A stretch of 61,716 nt of DNA from Candidatus Zixiibacteriota bacterium. Its GTDB lineage: Bacteria; Zixibacteria; MSB-5A5; GN15; PGXB01. The notes under the pieces are model-generated. The model had not been told where the DNA came from. It made no database searches and saw only the letters and a list, made by a program, of their open reading frames with translations. Made by a program: the position numbers and the translations under genes. The stretch covers positions 1 to 61,716 of the forward strand of contig JAFGTT010000011.1 of the NCBI GenBank assembly GCA_016933955.1, given 5' to 3'. Shown here in pieces: positions 59,407 through 61,716 of this stretch; the stretch's first letter is position 1; each line of letters begins with the position of its first letter.

Positions 59407-61716
59407 ATGAAAAGTAGCTATAGGTCGCCAGTCAAATGTTGCACATATGAAAAGAATAAACGGGGACAGATAATCAGTTCGATTTTTCTGCCTGTTTTTA
59501 TTTGTGCACTATTTTTCACATCAATGTCGGCATCGGCCATTGATGTCCGGATGAAGGATTATGATGGTCCGTACAATTTTGTCGAAACGGCCGATTCATG
59601 GTTTGATCCTTATCTGAAGGTTAATGGGGTGACCATCAGCCCCATAGTCGATAACAACACCGACCTGGTGGTTTCGATGTGCGATGGACCTCAGGCCTGG
59701 CAATTGCTGAAAGAATACACTCCCTGGAAAGATGTCAACCGGTTTGGTTTCTATACCGATCTCGGGGTCGGCTCCAATCAGGAATTGATTTTTGAGGGGA
59801 TAAGAAATGAAGGCTATGTGACGACGACATCCCTGACGGGCGGGACGATAGTCGGATTCTGGTTACATAACGATGTTAACGGTGATTCGGTATTCAATGG
59901 TGATGATTCTTATCTTTTCTCGGAAAGAAGTCTGACTGCGGGATCAGGAGCCAATGAGCACCAGTGGTTCAGGGTTTACGATGTTAGTGCCTATAAAGGA
60001 ACCGGAGCGACCTACGGTTTCTATTGTGCCACTGAAAGTTTTACCTGCACCGGTGATTTTGATTACCTGTTATATATCGATGACGACCATACGTCATCAA
60101 ATTTCGATCACAATGATCTAATCCTGGGAATTACCTGCGAAGCTTCGTTGCCGGATGATTGCGGTAATATCCAGCCGGGTGTTCCTCCGAATTATTTCGG
60201 AGTGGATACCTCGTATTTTCTCGGCGTACCGGCTTTGCCGCTTCCACCGCCGGACAGCGGGGGGGTGTATATCTGGCTGGATACCACTACCTGGCTATGG
60301 ACCATTGCCAGTCATATCTACTCCAAGGGCAATTCTCTCGAACAGTTCCATGGCAATGTTGTTGCCCTGTTGGATGAACCTCCGCAACTGGGAGTAAATG
60401 TCTTCATAGACAATTTCGAACTATGGTATGATACCGTTTCCAATCGCTGTCTCCAGCAAAATGACCGCTGGGGGTGGTCGCTCTGGGACAGCACCCTCGG
60501 TCTTTATGAAATCTGGTGGGATGTTACTACCAAGGAATATAAATTCGGCGCCGGGGATTTGAATGATTTCCTGACCATTCGATTAACAGGAACAGCAATA
60601 GATTTCAACATCTGGTCCAGCGGCCATGAAGACCCATTCAACGCCGATGAGATTTATCTCGGCGCTGGCATGATTACTCTGGCCGACATCCCGGGATTCC
60701 ATGATTACGGCGGTTTCGATGTGATCGATGAATACCAGGCCGCGGTCGGCAGCGATCCGACCAGCGATCCCAACACCAGTGTTTTTTCACGGCATTGCGG
60801 GATTGGTTATTCTTATAATAGTCTGGGATTAATTGACTCTTCGGATAGTTATGTATGCGATTCGGACTATGGCTTAAATTATGCCGGTCCATGGGTTTAT
60901 CAGGCGGACGGCATACAGTTTTCGACTTCCGGAATTCAAAATCAATGTGTCAACAATAATCCGCCGGTCTGTAATCTGCCTGATGATGCCACTTATTTTG
61001 TATGCGGGGATTCCACCTTCAGTTTCCCGATTTCCGCCGATGATCCTGATGAAAACCTGATCGAATGCCGAATGGTATCGGGCGATGGCACCTTTGACAG
61101 CAATACTTGGTCATTTACGGCGGATGGCCCGGGAGTATATACAGCTTCATTTGAATGCGAAGATTTCTGCGGGGCCATATGTTCCGGAACGGTGAATATT
61201 ACCGTTCAATATAATTCCGCGCCGGTGATTGATTGTCCGGCAAATATTACAATTGCCTGTGATGAATCAGCCGATCCGGCCAATACCGGGACAGCGACCG
61301 CTACCGATGATCATGATCCATCGCCGGATATTACTTTCACTGATAACGAGACGGCCGGAAGTTGCTCTCAGGAGAAAACGATCACCCGAACCTGGACGGC
61401 AACCGATGACTGTGGGGCCACTGCCCAGTGTCAGCAGACGATCACGGTGATCGACAATGTTGCCCCGGTGATCAGCTGTCCGGCCAATATCACGATTGAG
61501 TGTGACGAATCGACTGATCCCTCGAATACCGGTACCGCCACCGCGACGGATAATTGTGACACCGCTCCGGTGATAACCTATGCCGATGTGGTCAATAGCG
61601 ATACGATCACCCGAACCTGGACGGCGACCGATGCCTGCGGCAACAGCGCCACCTGCCAGCAGGTGATCACTATCGACGACACCACTGCTCCCGTAATCAC
61701 TTGCCCGGCCAATATC
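59407..61716 (+). CDS. large secreted HYR-repeat protein, 3' end outside window
   Basis: 770 codons from the ATG at 59407 run off the right edge. GGGAG lies 11 nt upstream; an in-frame TTG at 59401 is better spaced and possible. Residues 1-44 are a long signal peptide (core IFLPVFICALFFTSMSASA). Residues about 45-230 include HNDVNGDSVFNGDDSYL and a DYLLYIDDDHTSSNFDHNDLI segment resembling DUF4114 domains. A Trp-rich domain follows, then a cadherin-like unit (about 515-604), then HYR-type repeats beginning APVIDCPANITI and APVISCPANITIEC. These are adhesive, Cys-containing extracellular modules. The missing C-terminus would show whether it carries a PEP-CTERM or YPNPFN-type tail; it follows the exosortase-type glycan operon. 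Confidence 0.82.
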   Translation, partial: MKSSYRSPVKCCTYEKNKRGQIISSIFLPVFICALFFTSMSASAIDVRMKDYDGPYNFVETADSWFDPYLKVNGVTISPIVDNNTDLVVSMCDGPQAWQLLKEYTPWKDVNRFGFYTDLGVGSNQELIFEGIRNEGYVTTTSLTGGTIVGFWLHNDVNGDSVFNGDDSYLFSERSLTAGSGANEHQWFRVYDVSAYKGTGATYGFYCATESFTCTGDFDYLLYIDDDHTSSNFDHNDLILGITCEASLPDDCGNIQPGVPPNYFGVDTSYFLGVPALPLPPPDSGGVYIWLDTTTWLWTIASHIYSKGNSLEQFHGNVVALLDEPPQLGVNVFIDNFELWYDTVSNRCLQQNDRWGWSLWDSTLGLYEIWWDVTTKEYKFGAGDLNDFLTIRLTGTAIDFNIWSSGHEDPFNADEIYLGAGMITLADIPGFHDYGGFDVIDEYQAAVGSDPTSDPNTSVFSRHCGIGYSYNSLGLIDSSDSYVCDSDYGLNYAGPWVYQADGIQFSTSGIQNQCVNNNPPVCNLPDDATYFVCGDSTFSFPISADDPDENLIECRMVSGDGTFDSNTWSFTADGPGVYTASFECEDFCGAICSGTVNITVQYNSAPVIDCPANITIACDESADPANTGTATATDDHDPSPDITFTDNETAGSCSQEKTITRTWTATDDCGATAQCQQTITVIDNVAPVISCPANITIECDESTDPSNTGTATATDNCDTAPVITYADVVNSDTITRTWTATDACGNSATCQQVITIDDTTAPVITCPANI
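61219..61716 (+). repeat. tandem HYR-domain-encoding repeats, continuing past the window
   Basis: Unit 1 is 61219-61461 (81 codons), unit 2 is 61462-61686 (75 codons), and a third begins at 61687. Each starts with a CCGGTGATC-like stretch encoding APVI-CPANI and holds TRTWTATD. The units are similar at DNA level. Confidence 0.8.

Noticed and set aside
1-61716. CRISPR arrays, tRNA/rRNA genes, transposases, phage genes
   Set aside because: I found no regularly spaced short repeats, no cloverleaf with conserved TTCRA, no rRNA segments and no mobile-element proteins on either strand.

Overview
The window reads as a chromosomal segment of an uncultured-type, Gram-negative bacterium. The evidence is signal peptides on many large secreted proteins, YPNPFN-type C-terminal sorting or FlgD-like domains, a gingipain-like C25 peptidase, abundant type I dockerin domains of the NILDVTYLINYLY kind, and an exosortase. 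That combination suggests the FCB group, and candidate phylum Zixibacteria or a close relative is my best guess. This is inference from protein style; no marker gene lies in the window. No tRNA, rRNA, CRISPR array, insertion sequence or phage gene was recognised.

Region 1 (1-12.9 kb) is a block of exported proteins. It holds a C25 peptidase cut by the left edge, two paralogous proteins with a cohesin-like N-terminal domain and a C-terminal dockerin, a small Cys-rich dockerin protein, an 1131-residue dockerin protein with Asp-box motifs, and, divergently, a papain-like protease carrying five Ig-like repeats and a dockerin. Most have their own TTGACA/TATAAT-type promoter and a long leader; several hairpin terminators separate them. 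The cohesin-like and dockerin pieces together suggest a surface protein assembly.

Region 2 (12.9-22.7 kb) is signalling and housekeeping: a YfbK-type VWA protein divergent from an ECF sigma factor/anti-sigma pair, a DASS-family dicarboxylate/sodium symporter, an Rrf2 regulator with cysteine synthase, a sugar isomerase-like TIM barrel, a TPR protein, and a small AhpD-like/GAF (free Met sulfoxide reductase) operon.

Region 3 (22.9-61.7 kb) is a long surface-glycan locus built around an exosortase and its EpsI partner. It contains dTDP-rhamnose synthesis (rmlB-A-D-C), a GT2 glycosyltransferase, four paralogous GNAT-like proteins (two a recent tandem duplication), two Tat-exported DUF362 proteins, a CelD/FemAB-like acyltransferase, a NodB deacetylase, a flippase, an O-antigen ligase/polymerase, a PaaK/CapK-like adenylating enzyme and four GT4 glycosyltransferases. 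It also has a beta-helix/FN3 surface protein behind a sigma-54-like promoter, a degenerate SGNH protein, a NadE/ACP/AMP-ligase/AsnB cassette, a Wzz-type chain-length protein, and a large HYR-repeat protein cut by the right edge. The set (exosortase, EpsI, deacetylase, GTs, O-ligase, acyl ligase + ACP, amidotransferase, Wzz) matches known exosortase A/PEP-CTERM exopolysaccharide loci, but no PEP-CTERM substrate is visible here. Two surface-sorting routes, YPNPFN-type tails and exosortase, therefore sit side by side.
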